Shown: piece after piece, positions 8,639 through 16,895 of the stretch
Layout: every line of letters starts with the position of its first letter
Numbering within the stretch: position 1 is the stretch's first letter
Origin: Anaerolineae bacterium
GTDB taxonomy: Bacteria; Chloroflexota; Anaerolineae; Caldilineales; Caldilineaceae
NCBI GenBank assembly: GCA_030432295.1
Contig: JAUIHI010000001.1
Span: forward strand, 248,001-312,000
DNA: 64,000 nt
Reading direction: 5' to 3'
Position numbers and translations under genes: made by a program
The notes under the pieces: generated by a model
Databases searched by the model: none
The model's input: only the letters and a program-made list of their open reading frames with translations
Told to the model about the DNA's origin: nothing

Positions 8639-8765
8639 AGCGCCGGTTGAGTAGGCGGGTGCTTTTTCCCGTCGTATCGAAACCTAGCGGGTAGTCACGA
8701 AATCAATGGATAATCCGTTCGCTTGATTTCGATACGCCTCGAAGACTCGGCTACTCAATCAGCGC
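8639..8765. repeat. GCGCCGGTTGAGTAG element, copy A
   Basis: About 127 bp with imperfect terminal inverted repeats (GCGCCGGTTGAGTAG and CTACTCAATCAGCGCT) and an inner pair (GTATCGAAACC and GATTTCGATAC). It lies between the DDAH-like and M20 peptidase genes and supplies the last codons and TGA stop of the peptidase gene (8755). Copies B and C are at 37758 and 60334. Confidence 0.9.
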
Positions 8766-10050
8766 TCACTGATCCCACCCACCCGACAATCATCCCCGCA
8801 ATCGTCTTCACCGCGTCCACCACTTCCTCAACCCCCACCGATTCGTTGGCCGCGTGGGCCAGACGCACATCGCCGGGGCCGTAGAGAACGCCGGGCATCC
8901 CCGCGTGGTTGACGAAAAGGCGCAGGTCCGCGCCGTAGGGGACGCCTTCGATGGCCGGTTCGACGCCGTGGACCTGGCGATGGGCCGAGGCCAGGGCCGT
9001 AACCAGCGGATGATCCACCGGCGTGGCGCAGGACTCGAACTGCCCCTCGAACCATTCCAGCCGGGGCGGATGTTCGGCCAGCCAGGGGTCGGCCCCGGCT
9101 GCCTCTGCGATTGTGGCGGCCAGCAACGCCCGCACTTCCGCAGGCGTCTCGCCGGGGAAGACGCCGCAGCGTCCCTCCACGACAACCGCTTCGGGCACAG
9201 TCGAATGCCATTCGCCGCCCCGCACAGTGCCGATGCTGATAGGCGCAATGTTGGCCGGATCGGGATAGATGGCATTCGTGTAGTCACGATGGCGGCGCAA
9301 ATCCAATTCTTCGATGGCCTGGAAGAGGGGCAGGAATGCGGCGATGGCGCTCACCCCTTCCGACTTCATTGCGCCGTGGGCGGCTCGGCCCTGTACTGTC
9401 AGACGGAAGGTCAGCGCGCCCGCCTGCACAGGACAGATGGCCCCGTTCGTCGGCTCCAGCACCACCACTCCATCGGCCCGCACGCCGTGGACAATCGTCG
9501 TCAGTGCGCCCACGCCGCCCGACTCTTCGCCGATCACGCTGGAGAGGAGCAGATCGCGGGCGGGACGGTAGCCCAGCCGTTGCAGCGCCTGGATAGCAAA
9601 GATGCCCGCGGTGATTCCCGCCTTCATATCGCAGGAACCCCGGCCAAAGACCCGCCCGTCCTTCAGCAGCCCGCTCCACGGGTCGTCGTCCCACAGGGCC
9701 GGATCGCCGGGGGAGACCACATCCACATGGCCGTTGAGGAGCAGCGATCCCCGCCCGTTTTCTGCTCCTGTGCCCGGCCAGCGCCCCACCACATTCACCC
9801 GGCTGTCGGGCGAGAAGCCGTCGTCGTCAAAGGCCGGATGATCTGCCAGTTCATCAAAGCGGGTGGTGATTGTCTCCACCTCCAGCCCCAAACTGCCCAG
9901 TTTTTCAGCGATCCGTGCCTGCACCGGCCCTTCCCGATTGGGCAGGCTGGGTGAACGGACCAATTCCTGCAAAAAGGCTGTCAATTCCGGGCGCAGATCG
10001 TCCACAGCGCGGGCAATGGATTCGGGGGATAGAGAGAGGTTTGGTGTCAT
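8755..10050 (-). CDS. M20-family metallopeptidase, ArgE/DapE type
   Basis: A 431-residue di-zinc amidohydrolase that cleaves N-acyl groups or short peptides. Metal and catalytic residues visible: His108 and Asp110 (LLLNGHVDVVSPGD), Asp141 (GRGSCDMKAG), and Glu175/Glu176 (VIGEESGG). A dimerisation domain follows in the middle (AHGAMKSEGVSAIAA). The position next to an amino acid importer and a guanidine hydrolase suggests a role in releasing amino acids from N-acylated or peptide substrates; ArgE-like acetylornithine deacetylase is possible but not proven. Its stop codon lies inside a repeat element. Confidence 0.88.
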   Translation of the reverse strand: MTPNLSLSPESIARAVDDLRPELTAFLQELVRSPSLPNREGPVQARIAEKLGSLGLEVETITTRFDELADHPAFDDDGFSPDSRVNVVGRWPGTGAENGRGSLLLNGHVDVVSPGDPALWDDDPWSGLLKDGRVFGRGSCDMKAGITAGIFAIQALQRLGYRPARDLLLSSVIGEESGGVGALTTIVHGVRADGVVVLEPTNGAICPVQAGALTFRLTVQGRAAHGAMKSEGVSAIAAFLPLFQAIEELDLRRHRDYTNAIYPDPANIAPISIGTVRGGEWHSTVPEAVVVEGRCGVFPGETPAEVRALLAATIAEAAGADPWLAEHPPRLEWFEGQFESCATPVDHPLVTALASAHRQVHGVEPAIEGVPYGADLRLFVNHAGMPGVLYGPGDVRLAHAANESVGVEEVVDAVKTIAGMIVGWVGSVSAD

Positions 10051-10077
10051 TTCCGTCTGATTTTGGGCTGGAAATGT

Positions 10078-10130
10078 GAAACGTGAAGCGTGAAAACGTC
10101 GGTACGCTCACGTTTCACGCTTCACGTTTC
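10078..10130. repeat. Palindrome with 18-bp perfect arms
   Basis: GAAACGTGAAGCGTGAAA (10078-10095) and its exact reverse complement (10113-10130) flank a 17-base loop. It lies upstream of the M20 peptidase start on the minus strand, with no T-run. Role unknown; possibly a mobile palindrome or an mRNA hairpin. Confidence 0.75.
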
Positions 10131-10143
10131 GCTGGGGAAGACA

Positions 10144-10207
10144 AAAAGCCGAGTTTCTGTCGTACGGTAAGTACGCATTTTCGAACTTCAGAAACTCAGT
10201 TTTTGTT
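10144..10207 (-). terminator. Intrinsic terminator of the substrate-binding-protein gene
   Basis: Read on the minus strand, CTGAGTTTCTG and CAGAAACTCGG form a stem followed by CTTTTTG, just after the stop of the binding-protein gene at 10219. The loop is long (about 30 bases). It probably uncouples the highly expressed binding protein from the downstream peptidase and transporter genes. Confidence 0.6.
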
Positions 10208-10218
10208 CTCGTACCGCA

Positions 10219-11112
10219 TTATTTCGTTGGGTCTTGGGTCAGGTCTGTGCCAAACCATTCGTTCGAGAAGCCGGAGAGGGTTCCATCCGCGTGCATTTCC
10301 GCGATGATTTCGCCCACTTTGGCAACCAGACTGGTCGGGTCTTTCTCGCTGGCCCGATCAAAGGCCACGCTCAAATTCTCGGAAAAGACCGGCGAGCCAA
10401 CTTTCACCACAGCCACACCTTCGCGGATGGCCGCTTCTACAACTGTATTGCTGGTCAGGAAAGCCTGGAATTCGTTGCGGCCCGCCTGAATCTGCTGGGC
10501 GCATTCGTTGTCTGTCTGCAAAGGGATAATCGTCACATCCGTGGGCGGGTCTGCATAGTAGCTGGCTTCGGGCAGGCCCAGAGCCTCCAAATCACCGGAA
10601 AGCCAGGTTTCGTAGGTGGTGGCGACGCCCACGCAGATGGACTTGCCGTTGAGATCGGCCAGGGATGTCACCCCCGAATCGGCCGCGGCCGCAAATTGGG
10701 CCGGGGTATAGTAGTAGGCAGGCTCGGCAAAGCGTAGTGCCTCTGACCGGGCGGTTGTGACGGTCATAGAGCCGACGCTCATATCCCACTGGCCGCCCCA
10801 GTTACCGGCGGTGATCAGGTCCCAGTCCGGGGTGACGAACTCGATTTCCACGCCCAGCCGCTTGGCGATCTCTTTGGCCACATCCACATCAAAGCCGATG
10901 AACTCGCCCTGGGGATTGAGGAAGGATTGGGGTTCGTAGTTGGCGTCGGTGGAAACCCGGATGGTGCCGTTGTTGACAATTGCTGCCAGCAGGTCTTCGG
11001 CGGCCGCAGGGGCAGCACTTTCGCCGCTGGAACCAGCCTGGGGCGGTGCAGGGGCAACGCAGCCACTAACGAGCAGTGCGAACAGTAGAAAAATCGGTAG
11101 TAAACGTTTCAT
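10219..11112 (-). CDS. Polar amino acid ABC transporter substrate-binding lipoprotein
   Basis: A 297-residue periplasmic/extracellular binding protein of family 3. It has a lipoprotein signal peptide (MKRLLPIFLLFALLVSGC, lipobox LVSGC, lipidated Cys18), a short Pro/Ala/Ser linker, then the two-lobed domain beginning GTIRVSTDANYEPQSF with FIGFDVDVAKEIAKRLG and MSVGSMTVTTARSE. ATG 11112 has AGGAG upstream; the longer frame to 11223 lacks a signal sequence at its start. It is the first gene of the transporter unit read leftward and would capture polar, probably cationic, amino acids for the permease and ATPase at 6.1-7.7 kb. Confidence 0.93.
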   Translation of the reverse strand: MKRLLPIFLLFALLVSGCVAPAPPQAGSSGESAAPAAAEDLLAAIVNNGTIRVSTDANYEPQSFLNPQGEFIGFDVDVAKEIAKRLGVEIEFVTPDWDLITAGNWGGQWDMSVGSMTVTTARSEALRFAEPAYYYTPAQFAAAADSGVTSLADLNGKSICVGVATTYETWLSGDLEALGLPEASYYADPPTDVTIIPLQTDNECAQQIQAGRNEFQAFLTSNTVVEAAIREGVAVVKVGSPVFSENLSVAFDRASEKDPTSLVAKVGEIIAEMHADGTLSGFSNEWFGTDLTQDPTK

Positions 11113-11204
11113 ACAATACTCTCCTGTAATCGGGGAAAAAAGATGTGCGGGGAACTTCTGGTACGATACTTCACCCTGAGAAGATGTGCAAATTTGTGAT
11201 CGGC

Positions 11205-12479
11205 TTACATCTCGCCGTTCCACTCAATGTCCAGAGTCGAGGCTTCCAAAGCCGTTATGCCGCGCCGCCAGCCCAGGCTGATAAAATGCAGAATGCTCTG
11301 CCACTGGGCAAAGGTTGGCCGCATATCATTCCAACGAAAGATCACATCCCGGCCCGAATGAAATGCCTGCCACCAGTGGCCCAATGTTGGTTTCTTCAGG
11401 CCAGTTCCCCCCGCCCTCTCGTGCGCCAAGGTGGATGAAGATTTTGTATACACGGATCGAAAAGAAGACGGATTCGTCTGAAAATCTGTGTTCTTTTCGA
11501 TCCGTGTATACAAATTATTTTTCAGCGCGGCGGGCAAGCCATAGAGCAGCATCGCCGCCGAGAGCATCGGCGCTGGCTGGGCGGGCGGAAAGAGACACTC
11601 CATCTCCCCATCGAAAAAGGTATCGGGAAAGTGGGCCGCGGCGGCCAATAGATGGATGCCGCTGGTGGCCCGGGGGTTGCATTCGATGGCGCGGACTGTC
11701 CCGTCTGTTTCGACAAAGTCAAAGGCGATCTGGCCGGTGAAGCCAAATGTTTCCACAAAGCGTCGAACCCAGGCCAGGCTGGCCCGATGATCCACGTGCT
11801 GGAAATGGATGGTTGCGCCCTGCCCCGCGGTGAAAATCGAACGATAGGTCGTGTGTGCGGTCAGTCGCCCGGCGTGGGCGATGCTGTAAGTACAAAGCGG
11901 CTGTCCGGTCAGATATTCCTGGGCCACCCAAGGCGAAGCCGAGCTGGCGCACAGACTGGCAAAAGTTGTGGAAGCCGGAGGCAGAATCAGCGTGCGACTG
12001 GCAAAGCGGGAGTAGACTGGCTTCAGCACCAGCCGGGGCCAGTGTTCAAAGGCAGCACGCAGATCGGCTTCTGTCTCGATGGGCACTGTCCCCGGCACAG
12101 GCAATCCCATCGCCTCCGCCGTCTGGATGAATCTGCATTTGTTGTGCAGCGTGCGCAGCCGTTCGATGGGTTCTGCGAAAACCGTACACAGTCCAGCCAG
12201 CTTTTCCCGCCCCATCGCCACGTAAAAAATTTCCTCGCAAGTCGGAATGAGCAGGTCAATCTGTTGCTGCCGAATGATGTCGGCCAGTGCTTCCACAAAA
12301 GCGGCTGGCTGCTGGCGAGGAGGGGGAAGCACAAAACTGGCGTGGGTCGCGTTCGAGGCTGCGGTCAAACTGTTGGGCAGGCTTTCGGCCACAGTGACCC
12401 GATGGCCCTGGGCGTGAAAGCTGCGGGCCAGGTCCAGGGTTGCGGGGGCGCGTCCGCCGGTGAGCAGGATATTCGCCAT
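11205..12479 (-). CDS. ATP-grasp ligase with an in-frame palindromic insertion
   Basis: A 424-residue protein. An N-terminal preATP-grasp Rossmann-like domain (ILLTGGRAPATLDLARSFHAQGH) is followed by an ATP-grasp domain with RLVLKPVYSRFASR (ATP-binding lysine), WVAQEYLTGQPLC and the metal-binding end TVRAIECNPRATSGIHLL. Such enzymes join a carboxylate to an amine or thiol through an acyl phosphate. It starts one base after the stop of the FabH-like gene, so the two are one transcript. Codons near residue 322-345 derive from a 72-bp perfect-arm palindrome (11443-11514) that keeps the frame; the segment begins LYTRIEKNTDF. Substrate unknown; the context suggests tailoring of a fatty-acid-derived product. 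Confidence 0.85.
   Translation of the reverse strand: MANILLTGGRAPATLDLARSFHAQGHRVTVAESLPNSLTAASNATHASFVLPPPRQQPAAFVEALADIIRQQQIDLLIPTCEEIFYVAMGREKLAGLCTVFAEPIERLRTLHNKCRFIQTAEAMGLPVPGTVPIETEADLRAAFEHWPRLVLKPVYSRFASRTLILPPASTTFASLCASSASPWVAQEYLTGQPLCTYSIAHAGRLTAHTTYRSIFTAGQGATIHFQHVDHRASLAWVRRFVETFGFTGQIAFDFVETDGTVRAIECNPRATSGIHLLAAAAHFPDTFFDGEMECLFPPAQPAPMLSAAMLLYGLPAALKNNLYTRIEKNTDFQTNPSSFRSVYTKSSSTLAHERAGGTGLKKPTLGHWWQAFHSGRDVIFRWNDMRPTFAQWQSILHFISLGWRRGITALEASTLDIEWNGEM
11443..11514. repeat. 72-bp palindromic element inside a coding gene
   Basis: Perfect 24-bp arms at 11443-11466 and 11491-11514, beginning TTTGTATACACGGATCG, flank a 24-base centre that itself contains GACGGATTCGTC. Length is a multiple of three and no stop occurs in the host frame. 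A half-copy with the same TTTGTATACACGGATCG lies at 59459-59475. Confidence 0.9.
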
Positions 12480-12480
12480 C

Positions 12481-13476
12481 TCAGTAGGTCAGCACCAGCC
12501 CGCCCATAGACAGCCCAGCCCCGGTCCCCACCAGCAGCACTTTGTCCCCCCGGTGGATACGCCCGCTGCGCACGCCCTCGTAGAGCGTGGCGGGGACGGA
12601 CGCTGCCACACAGTTGCCCAGCCAGTCGAGGGTGCGTATGACTTTGTCATCGGCCCATCCAAAGCGGTCGAGCATCCGCAGGCCGACTTTGCTGGCCTGG
12701 TGGGGAACCACCGCGTCGATGTCAGCCAGACCTGTGGAGAGGCCCGGATACAGCTCTTCCAGAAAGTCGTCCACGTGGGCGCGCACCAGGCGCAGCACAG
12801 ACGCCCCGTTCATATGGAAGTAGTTGTCTTCGGCGCTGGTGATGGACGAATTGGGGTGGCGACGCGTCCCACCGCCACGCACTGCCGTGTGATCTGCCCC
12901 CTCGCTATAGGTGCGAAAAAGTGCGCTGTGCAGCCGGGAGGTTTCTCTTGGACCCGCGGGTGTAATCACCGCGGCCGCGGCCGCGTCGCCGATCAGCGTG
13001 GCCGATTCCGGCTCGTTGGGGTTGAGACCGACCGATGAAATTTCCGAACTCACCACCAGAATGTGGCGGTAGCGGCCTGCTGTCAAGAAGCTGGCGCAGA
13101 CATCCAACGCGGCCAGAAAGCTGAGACAGGTAGTGTGGACACTCATACAGGGGATGCCAGAATCGCCCACGCCCAGGGCGCGCTGGATCAGCGCGCCGGT
13201 GTCAGGGATGGCCTGCTCGGCTGTGCCCGATGCGTTCAAAATCAGGTCGATGTCTCTGATTTCTAGACCCGCTTCGTCCAGGGCTTCGGCTGCTGCGGCC
13301 GCTCCCATACTGGAATTGGTTTCGGTCGTCGCCCGCCGCCGTTCCCGCACCCCGTTGTGGTGTTCGATCCAACCAGGACGCAGGCCATAGAGCGTCTCCA
13401 ATTCGGGGTTTCGGACGATGCGCTCTGGCAGATAGCGGCCCAAACCGGCAATTTTGAGAGGGACATTCAGTTTCAT
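12481..13476 (-). CDS. FabH/OleA-type 3-ketoacyl synthase III
   Basis: A 331-residue thiolase-fold condensing enzyme. The Cys-His-Asn triad is Cys117 (VHTTCLSFLAALD), His259 (VVPHQAS) and Asn288 (WLGNCVAASVP). The N-terminus reads KIAGLGRYLPERIV, and a segment reads GDAAAAAVI. FabH condenses acyl-CoA with malonyl-ACP; OleA and relatives join two acyl chains. The neighbouring OleC- and OleD-like genes favour a secondary-metabolite or hydrocarbon role over housekeeping fatty acid synthesis. Start ATG 13476 has GGAAG upstream. It is followed after one base by the ATP-grasp gene and preceded by a repeat-rich 238-base gap. Confidence 0.85.
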   Translation of the reverse strand: MKLNVPLKIAGLGRYLPERIVRNPELETLYGLRPGWIEHHNGVRERRRATTETNSSMGAAAAAEALDEAGLEIRDIDLILNASGTAEQAIPDTGALIQRALGVGDSGIPCMSVHTTCLSFLAALDVCASFLTAGRYRHILVVSSEISSVGLNPNEPESATLIGDAAAAAVITPAGPRETSRLHSALFRTYSEGADHTAVRGGGTRRHPNSSITSAEDNYFHMNGASVLRLVRAHVDDFLEELYPGLSTGLADIDAVVPHQASKVGLRMLDRFGWADDKVIRTLDWLGNCVAASVPATLYEGVRSGRIHRGDKVLLVGTGAGLSMGGLVLTY

Positions 13477-13714
13477 ACGCACTTCCAAGCTTACAAAGGA
13501 CACGGATAAACACGGATAGAACGGATTTTCACGGATAAAAGAATCTGCGAAAATCTGTGCTGGTCAGGAGAATGGAAAAATGGTTGGACGCAGATAAACG
13601 CTGAAAACGCAGATTTTTTCTCTGGATCAGCGTCCCATTTTCTTTTCAACATCCTCCTGGCCAATACAGAATCTGCGAAAATCTGCGGTTTCTGCGCAAT
13701 CCGCGTCACTGCAT
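13477..13714. repeat. Repeat-rich gap with ATCTGCGAAAATCTG-type repeats
   Basis: No gene is seen. The stretch contains CACGGATAAACACGGAT, then AATCTGCGAAAATCTGTG and AATCTGCGAAAATCTGCG (about 13541 and 13670). The same words recur near 15775-15895, 21385-21430, 43195-43265 and 59460-59490, marking a dispersed repeat family. A promoter for the FabH-like/ATP-grasp pair may lie here, but I cannot place one. Confidence 0.7.
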
Positions 13715-14854
13715 TCAGAAATCGTTCTTCTGAAAGATCGGAATCGCGGCCGCGGAAATCTGTTGCAGGATGCGCCAGGGCATGCGGCGATGTATAGGCA
13801 AATGGCTGTCGTATACTGCATTGTACTCGATTACCGACTTTCCGCCACGCACTTTTTTGAACTTGCCCACACCGCCGCTGGCGTGGACCAGCAGATTGCG
13901 TGCCTCGCCCTCCTGCAAAGTGATGAGTGTGAGCAGGCGATACAATCCCTCGTCCATCGGCAGCCGGGTGTCGTAGCCAAAAAACGGCTGGGTCATCAGC
14001 CCGTTGCGCACAAAGAAGCCCATCACCCCGTTGATCTGCCCGTCCCGGCGCAGGGCACGCAGATGCAGAATCTCCCCATCTCTAGCCAAACGCAGAAAGG
14101 CCGGGGTGAATTGGGGGTTGTAGTAAGAATACTTTTCCAGATAGAGCCGATTGTAGAGTTCCAGACAGCGGGCGAGTTCGTCGTCGGTCAGCGCTCTGCC
14201 GTCCACTATCTCATAGGGGTGATGGCGCAGCACCCGCTTGTCTTCCTTGACCTGACGGGTGTGCCTGGCCTCCGCCGGCTGCATATACCAGACCTGGCGG
14301 CTGAGGACCATCCGGTAGCCCTCGTCGCGCAGGGTTTCCAGCAGCAGCGGGTTGGCCCGCTCATCCACCGAGCGGAAAACGATCGTTCGGTCCGGGAACT
14401 GTTCGGGCAAGGCCTGGGCCAGGGCGTGGACAGTGGCTTCGTCCAGCCGTGGGTAGAGGTTTGTGGAGAGCAGCCAATTGTTGACGTAGACCACCCGGTC
14501 CAGCCCCGCCCGGCGCAGATACCAGGCCACCGGATGCAGCACTGCCCGGATCAGCGCTTCTACGGGTGGATTCTTCAGCCGGTGAACTTCCTCGTAGCCG
14601 CCGTAGGAGATGTAATGGCTGTAGGGTGAGCAGGTGTAGCTATTGTCGGGGTGAAATGTGCTAACGGTCAATGGGAGGATCGTCTCGCCCACCTGGGCCA
14701 CCATCAGTTCGGTGTTGTGCACATTGCGGATATACGTCTGCGGCCCATCGGTCAAAAAGGGCAGCAGATAGCACCGGGCGTAATCGCCGTCCGCCGTTTC
14801 CGGCCAGACGATTTGAGCTACGGTTTCGCGAGAGTAGAACTGTACATCGGGCAT
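13715..14854 (-). CDS. GNAT-like acyltransferase (large hypothetical protein)
   Basis: A 379-residue soluble protein whose C-terminal half resembles a GNAT acyltransferase domain: a chain reading ELARCLELYNRLYLEKYS, then INGVMGFFVRNGLMTQPFFGYD and EGLYRLLTLITLQEGEARN. The N-terminal half (RCYLLPFLTDGPQTYIRNVHNTE) is not recognised; the whole may be a tandem, FemAB-like double GNAT. ATG 14854 is chosen because residues encoded between 14854 and 14887 come from a CACGGATAG-type repeat. It lies between the FabH-like and metallo-hydrolase genes on the same strand and is likely part of the same pathway, perhaps transferring an acyl group to an amine. Confidence 0.7.
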   Translation of the reverse strand: MPDVQFYSRETVAQIVWPETADGDYARCYLLPFLTDGPQTYIRNVHNTELMVAQVGETILPLTVSTFHPDNSYTCSPYSHYISYGGYEEVHRLKNPPVEALIRAVLHPVAWYLRRAGLDRVVYVNNWLLSTNLYPRLDEATVHALAQALPEQFPDRTIVFRSVDERANPLLLETLRDEGYRMVLSRQVWYMQPAEARHTRQVKEDKRVLRHHPYEIVDGRALTDDELARCLELYNRLYLEKYSYYNPQFTPAFLRLARDGEILHLRALRRDGQINGVMGFFVRNGLMTQPFFGYDTRLPMDEGLYRLLTLITLQEGEARNLLVHASGGVGKFKKVRGGKSVIEYNAVYDSHLPIHRRMPWRILQQISAAAIPIFQKNDF

Positions 14855-14913
14855 AGGCGTCACCAAGCTATCCGTGTTTCTTCCCATCTGTGTTTACAAA
14901 AAAAGGGCAACGG

Positions 14914-15750
14914 TCAACCCGCATACTGGGCCAACGTCTCTTCACAGTGGGAGGGAATGATACGTACTTCTGGGCGCTGGACGTGGAAGCGGTGCAGTTT
15001 TTCAATCGTCAGACGGTAGAGCCGGGGATTGGAGAATATCAGATTGGCCAGGGCGTGGGGCAGCCGGTTGCTAGCGATACTGCGCATGAGCCAGGCCGCG
15101 TCGGCCACAAAGAAAAAAGTGGTTCCGCTTTCCGTGCGCGCCAGCAGACCCATCTGTCCCGTGCAGTGTCCGGGCAGCTCCACCGCCAGCAGACTCTCGT
15201 CCCCCAGCAGATCGAAGCCGCTGGTAAAGGGCGCGTATTCCGGTGGCAGGGCGCGGGCAGCCGCCACATCTACCGGGTCGCCCCGCTCGGCGAAATCGGG
15301 CGGCAGCAACCCGGGCAGGTGGGCCCGGGCCAGTGCGCGCCAGCCGGCCAATGAACGCACAGCAGCGTAGCCCTGGGGCAGATGGACGTAGCGGGCGCGG
15401 GGAAAGTCGCCCAGTGCGGCGATGTGATCCGCGTGGAAGTGGGAGATGAAGACCCGTTCGATGTCCCCTGGCCGCACGCCCCGCGCGGCCAGTTGGGCCT
15501 GGGCCGTCTGGCTCTCGCCCAGCGTCACCGGCGTTGCCAGCCGATAGAGCCGGTTGGGGAAGCGTTCGGTTTCGCGGAAAAAGCGCTCGGAATAGCCCGT
15601 GTCGAAGAGCATCGGCCCAAAGCGGGGGTGTTCGATCAGCGCAAACATCGCAGGGAAGCGGATGTTGCGCCAGCGCCCGCCCTGGATGGCGATGTGTTCC
15701 GGGCAGGTGCAATGGCCTGCCTTCAAAATTGTGACACGCACGCTGCTCAT
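14914..15750 (-). CDS. Metallo-beta-lactamase-fold hydrolase
   Basis: A 278-residue MBL-fold enzyme. The metal-binding HxHxDH motif is visible as SHFHADHIAALG (about residues 101-112), the second histidine as LPGHCTGQMG, the bridging aspartate as FVADAAW, and the last histidine as IIPSHCEE. It resembles N-acyl homoserine lactonase-type hydrolases, which open lactone rings or cleave thioesters. ATG 15750 is preferred to the frame start at 15804 because the extra codons derive from a GAACACTGGTAAACACGG repeat. Lying in an ole-like cluster without OleB, it is a candidate lactone- or thioester-cleaving step. Confidence 0.86.
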   Translation of the reverse strand: MSSVRVTILKAGHCTCPEHIAIQGGRWRNIRFPAMFALIEHPRFGPMLFDTGYSERFFRETERFPNRLYRLATPVTLGESQTAQAQLAARGVRPGDIERVFISHFHADHIAALGDFPRARYVHLPQGYAAVRSLAGWRALARAHLPGLLPPDFAERGDPVDVAAARALPPEYAPFTSGFDLLGDESLLAVELPGHCTGQMGLLARTESGTTFFFVADAAWLMRSIASNRLPHALANLIFSNPRLYRLTIEKLHRFHVQRPEVRIIPSHCEETLAQYAG

Positions 15751-15769
15751 TGGATGGGGTGCTTTCTGC

Positions 15770-15902
15770 CCAAAATTGAGCCACTGATGAACACTGGTAA
15801 ACACGGATGGAATGGATTCACACGGCGGTGTCCTGAGCCTGTCGAAGGGATAAATCTGCGAAATCTGCGTCCTCTGCGAAATCTGCGTTCCGGTTTTTGT
15901 CT
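15770..15902. repeat. Dispersed repeats between cluster genes
   Basis: The gap holds TGAACACTGGTAAACACGG, a GTCCTGAGCCTGTCGAAGGG word (about 15829-15848) and two copies of TCTGCGAAATCTGCG. No gene is seen. The GTCCTGAGC...GTCGAAGGG word is a repeat I have seen in many unrelated bacterial genomes. Confidence 0.6.
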
Positions 15903-16895
15903 TCAGTGCTGACTAGACAGCCACCACTCCACAAAGCGCTGGAAGCCCTCTTCTACTGAAATTCGCGGCTGATAGCCCAACTCCCGGCGCGCCGCGGAAA
16001 TGTCGAGGGTCGTATTTTTCGCCAGCAGCGCCACAGAATAGCGGGTGAGGGGCGGCTCCGGTTGGCTGGGCAGCAGACGGTAGACAAGTTCCATCAGAGC
16101 CGCGGCCCCGTCCGCCACTCGATAGGGGACGCGGCGACTGGGATACGGATAGCCCAGGGCCGCACACAGCTTTTCGATCAGCGGCCAGAGTGCCGTCGGC
16201 TCGCCATTGGTGATGTTGTACTTCTGGCCCAGAGTAGCGTCGGGCGATGTGGCGCAGAGCAGCAGCGCATCCACCACATTTTCCACATACGTCAGGTCGG
16301 TCACATTGCGCCCGTCGCCGATGACCGGCAGGCGGCCTGTCTTCAGCCGGTCGATCAGCCGGGGTAGAATCGTCGTATCCCCAGGCCCAAAGATGGCCCG
16401 GGGGCGGATAGTAATCACCGGCAGTCCGCGGCCAAAGGCTTTGTCCACTTCCCCTTCGGCCAGCCGCTTTGTGCGGGCATATTCGTTGACCGGTCGGGCA
16501 GGCAAGGGCGCATCCTCCGCCACATTTTCCAGCGAATCCAGTCCAAAATAGATGCTGGGCGTGGAGACGTGGACCAGCCGTTGCACGCTGTGGGTTGCGC
16601 AGCCAGCGATGACATTCTGTGTGCCCAGTACATTCGCTCTGTAAAAATCCTCGGCCCGTCCCCAGGGCGCGGCCAGCGCGCCCACGTGGAAGACAAACGC
16701 CTGCCCCTGACAGGCGGCGCGTATGGCTTCCCCATCGGCCAGATCAGCCCGGATGGCGCGCATCCCTTCCCGCTCCAACTGGGCGAGAATGGCCGGGTTG
16801 CGTCCCAGCGCGGATACGTCGGCCCGCTGGCTGAGCAACCGCCGGGCCAGGGCCTGCCCCAGAAAACCGGTCGCGCCGGTCACAAGCGCTTTCAC
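15903..16895 (-). CDS. OleD-like NAD(P)-dependent 2-alkyl-3-oxoalkanoate reductase
   Basis: A 330-residue short-chain reductase of the 3-beta-HSD/epimerase type. It has a nucleotide-binding GATGFLG at residues 7-13, the active-site serine segment RLVHVSTPSIYFG, and Tyr/Lys in VNEYARTKRLAE. The S-T-P-S-x-x-F stretch is characteristic, as I remember it, of OleD, which reduces the beta-keto group of an OleA product. The GTG start at 16895 overlaps the stop of the OleC-like gene (GTGA), so the two are coupled. The C-terminal half is well kept (LTDLTYVENVVDALLL, YNITNGEP). Good support for an ole-type pathway. Confidence 0.86.
   Translation of the reverse strand: MKALVTGATGFLGQALARRLLSQRADVSALGRNPAILAQLEREGMRAIRADLADGEAIRAACQGQAFVFHVGALAAPWGRAEDFYRANVLGTQNVIAGCATHSVQRLVHVSTPSIYFGLDSLENVAEDAPLPARPVNEYARTKRLAEGEVDKAFGRGLPVITIRPRAIFGPGDTTILPRLIDRLKTGRLPVIGDGRNVTDLTYVENVVDALLLCATSPDATLGQKYNITNGEPTALWPLIEKLCAALGYPYPSRRVPYRVADGAAALMELVYRLLPSQPEPPLTRYSVALLAKNTTLDISAARRELGYQPRISVEEGFQRFVEWWLSSQH

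Noticed and set aside
8854-9954. 366-codon plus-strand frame across the M20 peptidase
   Set aside because: It is antisense to the peptidase, whose metal-binding motifs are clear; composition is Arg/Gly/His-rich as in shadows.
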